A DNA stretch of 64,000 nucleotides, from the NCBI GenBank assembly GCA_037045155.1, contig JBAOIG010000003.1, positions 124,001-188,000 on the forward strand, read 5' to 3'. Each line of letters begins with the position of its first letter. Position 1 is the stretch's first letter. The notes beneath the pieces were generated by a model. It did not search any database. It was not told the DNA's origin and saw only the letters and a program-made list of their open reading frames with translations. This document shows positions 7,907 to 16,933 of this stretch, piece after piece. Origin of the DNA: Thermomicrobiales bacterium (GTDB taxonomy: Bacteria; Chloroflexota; Chloroflexia; Thermomicrobiales; CFX8). The position numbers and the translations under genes were made by a program.

Positions 7907-8689
7907 ATGGCCCATATCTATGCCGGCGAGCTCAGCATGATCGACCCCGAGGTGCTCAATGCGATCAAGCGGCTCCCCGATTCATTCTGGGCATTCGCCG
8001 AGTTCAACATCGGCCGCAACGTTGACTGGTTCATTGTCCGCCCCGACGAACGTTCGACACTCATCCTCACCGAGCTCAAACGAGCTAGCACGCCCTTCCG
8101 CGGCGAGGTGAACGGGTTGTGGGACAAACAGTCCCCGACCGGCGAATGGGAGGAGGCGCCAGCGAACAACACTGACACAAATCCCTACTGGCAGGCGGTC
8201 AACACGGCGAACGCTCTGGCCGACTGGCTCTGGAACAACCAGCAGCTCTATCGGGAGGTGAACGATATCCGACCGCCTGGCGAGTTTCGCGTCTGGCCTG
8301 ACCTGCTCCTGCTCAGCCCACCTGGCACCCAGCATCGTCTCCCGCTTTCTCCGCCCAGCCGATATGGCCGTTGGTGGTTCACCGTGGAGGAGTGGCTCCG
8401 TCATGTCGATGCCTGGATGCCCAAGACTGGCGTTCAGCTGACCCCCCGCGAGGTCGAGAACCTGGCAACCTCGTTGCGATTGACCGAGATATGGCCGGGC
8501 GGCGACGCCGATGATGCCCTTCGCCCAGTGGCAGGACCGATCAAGTCGCCAACCCCGAGTTTCAACGTGAACGCATTCGCGACCTACCTCCAATCGCTGG
8601 ACGATCGCCTGACCCGGCTGGAGCAGCAGATGGCTGCATTGTCCGCTCCCGACCCGTTGGAGCAAGATGACCCAGACGAGCGGGCATGA
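7907..8689 (+). CDS. NERD-like (PD-(D/E)xK nuclease-related) protein
   Basis: 260 residues. The early block FNIGRNVDWFIVRPDER followed by LILTELK resembles the D...ExK core of nuclease-related NERD and restriction-endonuclease-like folds: an Asp in a beta strand and Glu-x-Lys in the next. A later Trp-rich region (PYWQAVNTANALADWLW) and a C-terminal heptad helix (LQSLDDRLTRLEQQMAAL) suggest oligomerisation. Start ATG 7907 has AGAAGGGA at correct distance. The 222-bp gap before it shows no gene. No helicase or kinase partner is adjacent, so this is a stand-alone member. Nuclease activity is unproven. Confidence 0.65.
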   Translation: MAHIYAGELSMIDPEVLNAIKRLPDSFWAFAEFNIGRNVDWFIVRPDERSTLILTELKRASTPFRGEVNGLWDKQSPTGEWEEAPANNTDTNPYWQAVNTANALADWLWNNQQLYREVNDIRPPGEFRVWPDLLLLSPPGTQHRLPLSPPSRYGRWWFTVEEWLRHVDAWMPKTGVQLTPREVENLATSLRLTEIWPGGDADDALRPVAGPIKSPTPSFNVNAFATYLQSLDDRLTRLEQQMAALSAPDPLEQDDPDERA

Positions 8690-8699
8690 CGCCGGCCGT

Positions 8700-8731
8700 C
8701 CAGCGCTGGCACGTGTGGGGGCTAGCGCTGG
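8700..8731. terminator. Inverted repeat after the NERD-like gene
   Basis: CCAGCGCT (8700-8707) pairs with AGCGCTGG (8724-8731), starting 10 nt after the stop codon. A second small palindrome GGATC-ACT-GATCC follows at 8730-8742. There is no T-run, so a terminator role is only moderately supported. Confidence 0.4.
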
Positions 8732-8745
8732 ATCACTGATCCCCC

Positions 8746-8767
8746 TATACTTATATCGTGTTACGAT
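8746..8767 (+). promoter_or_regulatory. MarR-CLC promoter with overlapping palindromic operator
   Basis: TATACT (8746-8751) is a good -10. The perfect inverted repeat ATCGT-GTT-ACGAT (8755-8767) covers the predicted transcription start, 16 bp before the MarR ATG. MarR proteins usually bind such palindromes in their own promoters, so autorepression of this pair is likely. Confidence 0.55.
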
Positions 8768-8782
8768 GTATTGTGAGGGCAG

Positions 8783-9229
8783 ATGCGCCGATCACCGATC
8801 GACATCGACGACCACCGGGCACTCGCGGAGTTTCGCTATCAGATCCGCCGGTTTCTTGCGTTCAGCGAACGCGCCGCTCGCGAAGCCGGAATCGAGCCGC
8901 AGCAACACCAGCTGCTGTTGGCGCTGACTGGATTGCCGGACGGGGTTGCGCCAACCATCGGCGAGCTGGCCGAGCGGCTCCAGATCCGGCACCACAGCAC
9001 GGTTGAGCTGGTTTCCCGGCTCTCCCAGCGCGATCTGGTGCGCCGCGTGAAGAACCCGGCCGATCGTCGGCAGGTGTTCGTTGAGATGACAGACGACGGT
9101 CAGGAGATTATGGCGCGACTGTCGGCGGTCCATCTCGAGGAGCTACACCGGGTGGGACCCGAGCTTGCTCGGGCGCTGAGCGCGATTGTCACCGAGTCGA
9201 CGCAAGCTGCCCCCGATCGCCGTGCGTAG
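8783..9229 (+). CDS. MarR-family transcriptional regulator
   Basis: 148 residues, normal for MarR. Helices are followed by a winged helix: PTIGELAERLQIRHHSTVELVSRLSQRDLV (recognition helix) and the wing RRVKNPADRRQVFVEMTDDG with the conserved Asp-Arg-Arg. Final helices give the dimer interface. GAGGGC precedes the ATG. It lies 20 bp upstream of the CLC channel gene in the same direction and has a palindrome in its promoter, so it probably controls both genes. The ligand is unknown. Confidence 0.9.
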   Translation: MRRSPIDIDDHRALAEFRYQIRRFLAFSERAAREAGIEPQQHQLLLALTGLPDGVAPTIGELAERLQIRHHSTVELVSRLSQRDLVRRVKNPADRRQVFVEMTDDGQEIMARLSAVHLEELHRVGPELARALSAIVTESTQAAPDRRA

Positions 9230-9249
9230 CGGAGGGGGAGATTCTGACG

Positions 9250-11133
9250 ATGTCGATACCGGACGGGGAGGCGAGCCAATCGAGGGATCGTCGCGCGACG
9301 ATACAGATTGAAGACCTGCCGCGCGTGAGCCCGGACGACCGGGCGATGGAGCTTGGCGATTTTACGACGACCGCCCGGGTGATCTTCATCACTGCGGTCG
9401 CGATTGGCCTCGGCGTCGTCAGCGCCGGCGTCGCCTGGTTTCTCCTGAAGCTGATCGGCTTTTTCACGAACCTGTTCTTCTTCGGCCGGATATCTGTTTC
9501 GATGGCCGACCCAGCGGATTCGCATCTTGGGTGGGCGATTGTCGCCGTCCCGGTGGTCGGCGCGTTGATCGTCGGACTCATCGCGCGGTTCGGTTCGGAG
9601 CGCATCCGCGGTCATGGCATCCCCGAGGCGATCGAGGCGATCCTGATCAACGGCTCGAAGGTCGAGCCACGGGTCGCGTTCTTCAAGCCAATATCGTCGG
9701 CCATCTCGATTGGCTCCGGCGGGCCGTTTGGCGCAGAGGGCCCGATTATCATGACCGGCGGCGCGGTCGGCTCGCTCGTCGCCCAGTTCCTGAGGCTGAC
9801 TTCGGCGGAGCGCAAGACGCTGCTGGTGGCCGGCGCGGCGGCCGGCATGGCGGCGACGTTTGCCGCGCCCGTCGCGTCGGTCCTGCTGGCGGTCGAGCTA
9901 CTGTTGTTCGAATGGAAGCCACGCAGCCTGATTCCGGTGGCGCTGGCCAGCGCGACGGCAGCGGTCGCCCGACGGTACATCATCGGCATCGGCCCGATCT
10001 TCCCGACTCCTCCGCATCCTGAGTTCATCGGTATCTCCGGCATTCTTGGCTGCGTCGCGATCGGTGTCCTCGCCGGGTTCATCTCGCTGGCGCTGACGGC
10101 AGCGGTCTACTTCTTCGAGGATGCGTTTCACAAGCTGCCTATCCACTGGATGTGGTGGCCGGCGATCGGCGGTGTCGTCGTCGGCATCGGCGGTCTCATC
10201 TTTCCTGAGGCGCTTGGCGTTGGATACGGAACGATCGGGCGGCTTTTGCAGGGGGATCATGCCTCGAGCCTGATCCTCGGGATCCTGCTGGTGAAGTCGA
10301 CGATCTGGGCTGTCTCGCTCGGTTCTGGAACGTCGGGTGGCGTTCTGGCGCCATTACTGATGATCGGCGGCGCGGCCGGCGGGCTGGCTGCCTATGTCCT
10401 TCCCGACCGCGGCCCCGGCTTCTGGCCGCTGATCGCGATGGGCGCGATCATGGGCGGCACGATGCGCTCTCCGTTTACCGGCGTCGTTTTCGCGTTGGAG
10501 CTCACCCACGACATCAATCCGCTCCTGCCGCTGCTGATCGCCGTCACCATTGCCCACGGTGTGACGGTGCTCGTCCTCAAGCGCTCGATCCTGACCGAAA
10601 AGATCAGCCGTCGGGGCTACCATGTCAGCCGCGAGTACTCGATCGATCCGCTGGAGATTCTGTTCGTTCGCGAGGTGATGCGGTCGAACGTCGATGTCCT
10701 GTCGATGTCCGTCTCATTATCCGAGTTGCGCGAGCTTCGCGATCTGCGTCTCTCCGATGACACACACCTCGGCCAGCGCCTCTACCCGATCGTCGACGAC
10801 TTCGGCACGTTGGTCGGGGTGGTGCCATCGAATCGGGTTCAGTCGGCGGATGGCGACTGCCACTCGGTCACCGACTTGCTGCTGCCCAACCCGGTCGTTG
10901 CCTATCCCGATGAGCCGCTCCGGCTGGTCGTCTATCGGATGGCCGAGACAGGTCTGACTCGCTTCCCGGTGGTCGAGCGGGAGACGCGCCGGGTGGTCGG
11001 CATGATCTCATTGAACGATCTGCTGAAGGCGCGTGTGCGGAATCTGGAGGCCGAGCGACGCCGCGAGCGGATTCTGCCGGTGCGGCTTACAAACCCTCTG
11101 ACCGCCCGCCGGAACAACGTCATCAGCAACTAG
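9250..11133 (+). CDS. CLC-family chloride channel/transporter with CBS pair
   Basis: 627 residues. A multi-helix CLC membrane domain (about 40-445) with GSGGPFGAEGP at 155-165, where Glu163 is the gating-glutamate equivalent and Ser156 the anion-binding serine. Further CLC features are GSGTSGGVLAPLL and GTMRSPFTGVVFALELT. The C-terminal third has two CBS-type repeats (about 475-535 and 545-600), cytosolic and often nucleotide-binding. The GAEGP form argues for chloride or nitrate rather than a fluoride-type CLC. It is the second gene of the MarR operon, so anion transport here may be induced by the MarR ligand. Confidence 0.9.
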   Translation: MSIPDGEASQSRDRRATIQIEDLPRVSPDDRAMELGDFTTTARVIFITAVAIGLGVVSAGVAWFLLKLIGFFTNLFFFGRISVSMADPADSHLGWAIVAVPVVGALIVGLIARFGSERIRGHGIPEAIEAILINGSKVEPRVAFFKPISSAISIGSGGPFGAEGPIIMTGGAVGSLVAQFLRLTSAERKTLLVAGAAAGMAATFAAPVASVLLAVELLLFEWKPRSLIPVALASATAAVARRYIIGIGPIFPTPPHPEFIGISGILGCVAIGVLAGFISLALTAAVYFFEDAFHKLPIHWMWWPAIGGVVVGIGGLIFPEALGVGYGTIGRLLQGDHASSLILGILLVKSTIWAVSLGSGTSGGVLAPLLMIGGAAGGLAAYVLPDRGPGFWPLIAMGAIMGGTMRSPFTGVVFALELTHDINPLLPLLIAVTIAHGVTVLVLKRSILTEKISRRGYHVSREYSIDPLEILFVREVMRSNVDVLSMSVSLSELRELRDLRLSDDTHLGQRLYPIVDDFGTLVGVVPSNRVQSADGDCHSVTDLLLPNPVVAYPDEPLRLVVYRMAETGLTRFPVVERETRRVVGMISLNDLLKARVRNLEAERRRERILPVRLTNPLTARRNNVISN

Positions 11134-11230
11134 CACGCGGGATACTCCGGCTGGTCTCGCCGGCCATCGACAGCGGGCGCAATCGCGCTAGACTGCTGGC
11201 ATCAATCGTTTCGAGAAGGGCGGGATCCAG

Positions 11231-11461
11231 ATGTCCACAGATCATCGAGCCGGCCGGCCGCAGCCCGACGAGCGGCTGGCAGAGGCGCTCGCCAGTGCCG
11301 TCGAGGCCATGATCGACTACGAGCTGGACGCGGAAGCGCGCCAGGTTGTCCATGACACCGTCGGCCGGCACCAGGCACTTGCCCAGAGACTTCGCGCGGT
11401 GCCGCTGACCAACGCCGACGAGCCAGATTTCATGTTCGTTCCGTACCGGGCGGAGGGTTGA
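11231..11461 (+). CDS. AtzG/GatC-like small amidase subunit
   Basis: 76 residues. The layout of helix, arginine-rich helix (HDTVGRHQALAQRLRAVPL), then DEPDFMFVPYRAEG matches the AtzG family, where a short GatC-like chain ends in ...dEP-x-F-x-P and wraps its partner amidase. It ends 1 nt before the GTG of the amidase, and its last codons carry that gene's GGAGGG site, so the two are translationally coupled. Likely role: stabilising the amidase. Too short for confident assignment by itself; the context raises confidence. Confidence 0.7.
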   Translation: MSTDHRAGRPQPDERLAEALASAVEAMIDYELDAEARQVVHDTVGRHQALAQRLRAVPLTNADEPDFMFVPYRAEG

Positions 11462-11462
11462 C

Positions 11463-12863
11463 GTGGCGAGGGAGATCTACAACTCGACCATTGCCGAGCT
11501 TGGCGCGCTGCTCCGTAGCCGCGAGACGACACCGACCGAGCTGACACGGCTGTACCTGGAGCGCCTCGACACGGTTGCCCGTCGCTACAACGCGGTCGTC
11601 ACGATTACCGAGGAGCGGGCTCTTCGCGAGGCTGTCGCTGCTGAGGCCGAGATGCGGGCGGGGTACGATCGCGGCCCTCTTCACGGTATTCCCTGGGGCG
11701 CGAAGGATCTGCTGGCGGTTGAGGGATATCCGACAACCTGGGGCGCGCCGCCCTATCGCGATCAGACGTTTGGGTCGGACGCGACAGTTGTCCGTCGGCT
11801 GCGAGACGCGGGCGCGGTGCTGGTCGCCAAGCTGGGGATGGTCGAGCTGGCCGGCGGAATGGGGTACAAGCAGCCCAATGCATCGCTGACCGGCCCCGGC
11901 ATCACCCCGTGGCAGGCGGACACGTCGCCGAGCTGGTCCGGCGGGTCGTCGAGCGGTTCAGGGTCGGCAGTGGCGGCCGGCGCGGTCGGCTTCGCGATCG
12001 GGTCGGAGACGTGGGGATCGATCGTGACGCCGGCCGCATTCTGCGGCATCACCGGCCTACGGCCGACATATGGGCGCGTGTCCCGTCACGGCGCGATGGC
12101 GCTGTCATGGACGCTGGACAAGCTCGGCCCGATGTGCCGCAGCGCCGAGGATTGTGGCCTTGTCCTGGCGGCGATCGCCGGCGATGACCCGGCTGACGGA
12201 ACCGCTAGCCGGCGCGAGTATGCGTGGCCGCCGGCTGGCGTCCGCGCGAAAGGCTTCCGCTTTGGCGTACTGTCCGACGCCACGGTTGGTGTCCAGCCCG
12301 AGGTGCGGGCGAACTTCGAGGCGTCGCTGTCTGTTCTGGAAGAGATCGGAACGGTCGAAGTTGTTTCGCTGCCCGAGTTCCCCTACAACGATGTCGCCAG
12401 CGTCATCATCCAGGGCGAGCTCGCCGCAGCATTCGAGGATCTGATGACCAGCGGCGATGTCCGTGAGCTGACCGCTCCGGAGGATCGGATCAACGGGCTG
12501 GCTGCGCTGGCGCTTCCGGCCCATGTCTATATCCGCGCGCTCCGTATCCGCCGGCTGATCTGCCGGGCGCTGGACGAGCTGATGGCGGGCTACGACGCGC
12601 TGATCGCCCCGACGCTGCCGACGGTCGCCAGTCCGATCGGCGAAGCCTTCGACCGCTACTTCGATCGCAGCAATCGCTCTGCGATCGGCGCAGCGGCGAA
12701 CATCGCCGGCCTGCCGGGAGTTGCCGTGCCGAACGGCTTTGGTGAACGCGGATTGCCGACGTCGCTGTCCTTCGTCGGCCGCGCCTGGGGCGAGAACGAT
12801 GTGCTCGCTGCCGCGCACGTCTACCAGCAACGAACGCACTGGCACCAGCGTCACCCGCTGTAG
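11463..12863 (+). CDS. Amidase-signature hydrolase (AtzE/GatA-like)
   Basis: 466 residues. It carries the amidase signature: Lys81 (WGAKDLL), cis-Ser162 in GGSSSGSGSAVAAG, and nucleophile Ser186 in GSETWGSIVTPA, with the standard 24-residue Ser-Ser spacing. It therefore should cleave C-N amide bonds by the Ser-cisSer-Lys mechanism. The partner is the AtzG-like protein just upstream, so a heteromeric AtzEG-like amidase is more likely than tRNA amidotransferase, because no GatB is near. The substrate may be a carboxybiuret- or allophanate-like amide, but this cannot be told from sequence. Confidence 0.88.
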   Translation: MAREIYNSTIAELGALLRSRETTPTELTRLYLERLDTVARRYNAVVTITEERALREAVAAEAEMRAGYDRGPLHGIPWGAKDLLAVEGYPTTWGAPPYRDQTFGSDATVVRRLRDAGAVLVAKLGMVELAGGMGYKQPNASLTGPGITPWQADTSPSWSGGSSSGSGSAVAAGAVGFAIGSETWGSIVTPAAFCGITGLRPTYGRVSRHGAMALSWTLDKLGPMCRSAEDCGLVLAAIAGDDPADGTASRREYAWPPAGVRAKGFRFGVLSDATVGVQPEVRANFEASLSVLEEIGTVEVVSLPEFPYNDVASVIIQGELAAAFEDLMTSGDVRELTAPEDRINGLAALALPAHVYIRALRIRRLICRALDELMAGYDALIAPTLPTVASPIGEAFDRYFDRSNRSAIGAAANIAGLPGVAVPNGFGERGLPTSLSFVGRAWGENDVLAAAHVYQQRTHWHQRHPL

Positions 12864-12884
12864 GCTCGCTACCTCCGTAACGAC

Positions 12885-12916
12885 CGCCCGTCCACACGGC
12901 TTGTCGTGGACGGGCG
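12885..12916 (+). terminator. GC-rich hairpin after the amidase
   Basis: A perfect 11-bp stem, CGCCCGTCCAC / GTGGACGGGCG, with a 10-nt loop, 22 nt after the stop codon. No T-run follows, so it is either a T-less terminator or an mRNA 3' stabiliser. Confidence 0.6.
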
Positions 12917-12965
12917 CGCCCATCTGGAGACCTTGACTCACAGTCACTGACATGACACAGTACGT

Positions 12966-12981
12966 ACACATCGCTATGTGT
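12966..12981. promoter_or_regulatory. Palindrome ACACAT-CGCT-ATGTGT upstream of the PBP gene
   Basis: A perfect 6-bp-arm inverted repeat in the 239-bp gap before the penicillin-binding protein. TTGACT (12933-12938) lies upstream as a possible -35, but no good -10 follows, so promoter assignment is weak. It could be an operator. Confidence 0.35.
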
Positions 12982-13102
12982 GGCACGCGCCTTGAGAGTA
13001 CGATCGTCGGCCGGCCCACTGGCGCTGGCTCCATCGCCCGCAGAGATCGATATGCAACGCCGCGCGCGACGACGGCGTGGCGTCGGAAGGTAGCACTGCA
13101 CC

Positions 13103-15472
13103 GTGTCTCGCAAGGATTCGCACGATCCGGCTCCGTTCTCGTCGCGACCGCCGCGCGGTGGACCAACGGATTCCAACCGGCATGTTGGCTCGGGCCGTTC
13201 GTATCACAGCGGGCGTGGCTCGGATGGCAATTGGACCGGTTCCTCGACGCAGTTCTCGCCGTACGGTCGACGCGACAAGCTCTGGCCCAAGGTGCTGCTG
13301 GTCGTCGCTGTTGTCGGCGTGCTCATCTTCGGCTCGTTTCTCGTCGCCCAGCGACTGACCGGACTCAACGCCGGATCGCCAACGAGCGATGTCGGGGCCG
13401 CGACGGGGTCGCCGACAGCCTCTCCGGGCGCGGGAATCGGTGTCGCGTCGCCAGAAGGATCGCCGTCCGTCCAGGCTTCACCGACGCTGCCTCCAGAGGC
13501 CTCTGCCCGCGACGTCGCGAAGGCGTACCTCGATGCCTGGAGCGGTCTCGACTACAACCGGATGTACGATCTACTCTCCGGCCCTGCCCGGCAGCGTATC
13601 AGCCGCGATGACTTTGTGGCCCGCTATCAGGCGATCGCAGTCGAGGCCGGGATTGTCGGCGTCAAGGCCGAGATGATCGGCGGCACCGACAAGGACGAGC
13701 TGTTTCCAATTCGAGCGTCGTTCGACTCCGCGCGAGTTGGCCAGTTCAAGGACGACAACCTCCTCCCACTGGTTCGCGAAGGCAGCCGGTATGGGGTGGA
13801 CTGGACGCCGAACCTGATCTTCTCGCAACTCGGCGATGGCTACGTCCGATGGGAAGGCAGCATCCCGCAGCGGGGTCGCATCCTCGACCGCAAGGGCCGG
13901 CCACTCGCGATTATGGGCTCGATCACCCGCGTTGGCGTGATCCCTGGCCAGGTCGTCGATCAGAACGACATGCTGAACCGGCTCTCCCAGGCAATCAACG
14001 TGCCGCAAGATGTTGTGCAGAAGCGCATCGCCGGTGGACAGGCGGACTGGTTCATGCCGGTCAAGGACTTGCCGGATGCGATCGACCCGGCGCTCGTGGA
14101 CACGCTCCGCGCTATTCCCGGCGTGGCGATCCAGAAGTCGCCCGCGCGTGTCTATCCGGCCGGCCCGGTGGCCGCGCATGTTGTCGGGTACATGAGCGAG
14201 ATTACCGCCGACGAGTTGCCGGAGCTATCCAAGCGCGGCTACCAGGCTGGCGATCACATTGGGCGCACTGGCGTTGAGTCGTGGGGCGAGCAGTGGCTGG
14301 CGGGCAAGCGGGGCGGAACGCTCAAGCTCATCCGGCAGGACGGCTCCACGATCCGTGTCCTTGGCGAGGCAGAGTCGCAGCCGGCGAACGACATCGTCCT
14401 GACGCTCGATCTAGATATCCAGCAGGCGACCTATGACGCAATCGGCGACCAGGCCGGCGCTGCGGTCGTCCTCAACCCGAACAACGGCGAGGTGCTGGCG
14501 ATGGTCTCCCGGCCGTCGTTCGATCCGAACTGGTTCGTGCTCGGCATCACCGACGACCAATGGGCGCAACTGAATGACTCGCAGAAGACGCCGCTGGTCA
14601 ACCGCGCCGCCGCGTTCGGCACGTCGACCGGCTCGATCTTCAAGGTTATTACCGCCGCGGCCGGAATGGCCGACCTGGGCATGACGATCTACAGCCCGGT
14701 CGATTGCCCCGGCACATTCCAGCTCCAGGGCGCAGACCAGGTCTGGCGTGACTGGATCCCCGGCGGCCAGGGATCGATGGATCTCCACACCGCCATTGTC
14801 CGCTCGTGCAACACCGTCTTCTACAAGATCGGCGCGGATCTGGACGAGAAGGACGAGAACCTGTTGCCGAACATGGCCAAGGCGTTTGGTCTCGGCGCGC
14901 CGACCGGCATCCCCGAGCTGTACGAGATTCCCGGCATCGTCCCTAGCCCCGACTGGAAGATGGAGAATGTCGGCGACTTCTGGGCGCGTGGCGACGCGGT
15001 GAATCTGGCGATCGGGCAGGGCTATCTTGTTGCGACGCCACTGCAAATGGCGAACGTCTACGCCGCGCTGGCCAATGGTGGCACGCTCTATCAGCCACAC
15101 CTGACGCTCGATATCGTCCGGCTTGACGGTTCGATCGCGCAGAAGGGCGAGGTAAAGGAGATCGGCAAGCTGCCGCTTTCCTCGGAGCAGGTCCAGGGCA
15201 TCCGCGAGGCGCTCCACGACGTCGTCAATGCGTCAAACGGCACGGCAGTCGAGCCATTTATCGGTGTGAGCCACCCGGTATCCGGCAAGACCGGAACCGA
15301 ACAGACCGGGGCTGAGGGCCTGGGCACAAACGCATGGTTCGCTGCCTATACCCCCAGCGATTCGCCGGTAATGTCGACGGTTGTCTTCATCGAAAAAGGT
15401 GTTGCTGGCTCGAAGGCAGCCGCGCCAGTCGCCCGCAAGATCATTGACAGGTGGTACGAGGTATATCCGTAG
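13103..15472 (+). CDS. Class B penicillin-binding protein (transpeptidase)
   Basis: 789 residues. A disordered Ser/Gly/Arg-rich cytoplasmic N-terminus (1-60), one transmembrane helix (about 62-84), a Ser/Pro-rich linker, an NTF2-like/MecA-N domain (about 130-235), a PBP dimerisation region (about 250-430) and the transpeptidase domain. Catalytic motifs are complete: Ser511-Ile-Phe-Lys514 (SxxK), Ser568-Cys-Asn570 (SxN) and Lys729-Thr-Gly (KTG). It cross-links peptidoglycan outside the membrane. The NTF2-like domain is shared with PBP2a-type and actinobacterial PBPs of low beta-lactam affinity, so intrinsic tolerance is possible. GTG start, with GGAAGG some distance upstream. Not in a division (mur/fts) cluster here. 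Confidence 0.92.
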   Translation: MSRKDSHDPAPFSSRPPRGGPTDSNRHVGSGRSYHSGRGSDGNWTGSSTQFSPYGRRDKLWPKVLLVVAVVGVLIFGSFLVAQRLTGLNAGSPTSDVGAATGSPTASPGAGIGVASPEGSPSVQASPTLPPEASARDVAKAYLDAWSGLDYNRMYDLLSGPARQRISRDDFVARYQAIAVEAGIVGVKAEMIGGTDKDELFPIRASFDSARVGQFKDDNLLPLVREGSRYGVDWTPNLIFSQLGDGYVRWEGSIPQRGRILDRKGRPLAIMGSITRVGVIPGQVVDQNDMLNRLSQAINVPQDVVQKRIAGGQADWFMPVKDLPDAIDPALVDTLRAIPGVAIQKSPARVYPAGPVAAHVVGYMSEITADELPELSKRGYQAGDHIGRTGVESWGEQWLAGKRGGTLKLIRQDGSTIRVLGEAESQPANDIVLTLDLDIQQATYDAIGDQAGAAVVLNPNNGEVLAMVSRPSFDPNWFVLGITDDQWAQLNDSQKTPLVNRAAAFGTSTGSIFKVITAAAGMADLGMTIYSPVDCPGTFQLQGADQVWRDWIPGGQGSMDLHTAIVRSCNTVFYKIGADLDEKDENLLPNMAKAFGLGAPTGIPELYEIPGIVPSPDWKMENVGDFWARGDAVNLAIGQGYLVATPLQMANVYAALANGGTLYQPHLTLDIVRLDGSIAQKGEVKEIGKLPLSSEQVQGIREALHDVVNASNGTAVEPFIGVSHPVSGKTGTEQTGAEGLGTNAWFAAYTPSDSPVMSTVVFIEKGVAGSKAAAPVARKIIDRWYEVYP

Positions 15473-15490
15473 TGGGCGTTGATGTTCCGG

Positions 15491-16933
15491 TCAGTCGCTC
15501 GTGGGCTGTTGCGGAGCTGGCGCGAAATCGGCGGGGCGGCCCACTTTCAGTGGTCCGGGCAGTCGAGCAGCCGCCCCGATCGCCAGGATGGCTGCGATCA
15601 GCAACGCGGCGAACAGCAGCCGGAACTCGCCGATCGTCGGGCGCGAGCCGCTGAGGATCGCTGCCATTCCGGCCGACCCCAGAATGCTTCCGAGATAGCG
15701 CATCGTCGAGAATAGCCCGGCCGCCTGCCCGGTCTCGCCGTGCGGCGCGGCCTCCAGCGCTGTCGTCTGCACCGGCGCGGACGACAGACCCAGACCGATG
15801 CCGACCACGATGAGTGACAACAGAAAGGCGTACCACGGCCAGCCGGCCGCGATCCCGGCGAACGGCGCGACGCCAGCGGCGAGGAGTGTCACTCCCAGGA
15901 GAGCTGGCGCTCGGCGACCGAGCCGGTCGGAGAGCGCGCCGCCAACCGGCGAGAAAACGACCATCTGGAGCGAAAGCCCGGCCAGAAGCAGGCCAACCTG
16001 GCTGCTGCTCCAGCCGACATCTCGCGCCAGGAAGACGGGAAGCGAGAGCAGCAGCGTGTACATCGCCAGATTGCTGAACAGGACGGTCAGCGTTGCTGGT
16101 GTGTATCCGGGTCGTCGGAAAAGGCTAACGTTCAGCACCGGCAGTGCGACCCGCCGGACGTGGCGCAGTAGCAGCCAGCCAGCGGCGATGCCAACGACAC
16201 CGAACACGATCGTGTCGACGATCGACGTGACCTTCCAGATCGTAAGTCCCAGAGCCAGCGAGATGAGGCTGATCGTCAAGAGCATCGCGCCGCGAAGGTC
16301 GAACTGACCCAGGCGGTGTTGTCGGTCGGCCGGCAACCGCAGACCGAGGATCAACGCTGGAGTGATCAACAGAATATTCGCCGCGAAGATCCAGCGCCAG
16401 CCGAGGCTGTCAGTGACGATGCCGCCGAGCGGCGGTCCCAGCGCCGCTGCGACGGCGATCCAGGCGCCAACCGAGCCGAATGCCCGCCCCTGGCGGTCGG
16501 CCGGCACCAGCGAGCGCACCAGCGCGATTCCGTTTGGGATCGCGATCGCGCCGGTGATCGCCTGGATCGTCCGGGCGACGATCAGCACCTCGATCCGCCA
16601 TGCCAGTGCCGCGACAACCGTCGCGATGAGAAACCCGACGAGCCCCAGCAGGAACAGCCGACGCCGGCCGTAGCGGTCTCCAAGGCTGCCGCCAAGGGGC
16701 TGGACAGATGCCATCGCCACCAGGTACGACAGCACGATCCATGAGCCCCAGGTTAACGACCTGCCAAAGTGGTCGAGGATATCTGGCAACGCGACGACGA
16801 TCATCGTCGAGTTGAGCGGAGCGAGCATGGAGCCGAGCGCAGCGGTCACGAGGACCGTGCGCTCGGAAACCAGGCGGGTATCCGCGCTGTTCGTGTTAGT
16901 CGCTGATGATCCGGACAACGCCACGGCCGCCAT
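15491..16933 (-). CDS. MFS drug:H+ antiporter, DHA2-like
   Basis: 480 residues with about 13-14 hydrophobic segments. Motif A is visible as GGSLGDRYGRRRLFLLG after the second helix, and a related GGALSDRLGRR in the second half. The N-terminus APLNSTMIVVALPDI is typical of the EmrB/QacA (DHA2) branch, which exports toxic compounds. The start at 16933 overlaps the end of the upstream swivelling-domain gene by 38 nt, so the three genes 19585-15491 are one translationally coupled operon. That points to export of the compound, or a product, handled by the phosphotransferase-like pair. Confidence 0.88.
   Translation of the reverse strand: MAAVALSGSSATNTNSADTRLVSERTVLVTAALGSMLAPLNSTMIVVALPDILDHFGRSLTWGSWIVLSYLVAMASVQPLGGSLGDRYGRRRLFLLGLVGFLIATVVAALAWRIEVLIVARTIQAITGAIAIPNGIALVRSLVPADRQGRAFGSVGAWIAVAAALGPPLGGIVTDSLGWRWIFAANILLITPALILGLRLPADRQHRLGQFDLRGAMLLTISLISLALGLTIWKVTSIVDTIVFGVVGIAAGWLLLRHVRRVALPVLNVSLFRRPGYTPATLTVLFSNLAMYTLLLSLPVFLARDVGWSSSQVGLLLAGLSLQMVVFSPVGGALSDRLGRRAPALLGVTLLAAGVAPFAGIAAGWPWYAFLLSLIVVGIGLGLSSAPVQTTALEAAPHGETGQAAGLFSTMRYLGSILGSAGMAAILSGSRPTIGEFRLLFAALLIAAILAIGAAARLPGPLKVGRPADFAPAPQQPTSD

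Noticed and set aside
7881..7907. Nine-codon leader frame ending at the NERD-like ATG
   Set aside because: Overlap TAATG is tempting as coupling, but it has no ribosome-binding site of its own and no attenuator structure.
13103..15472. FtsI/division-specific PBP assignment
   Set aside because: The NTF2-like domain and isolated location fit the low-affinity class B group better; no mur or fts genes are adjacent.
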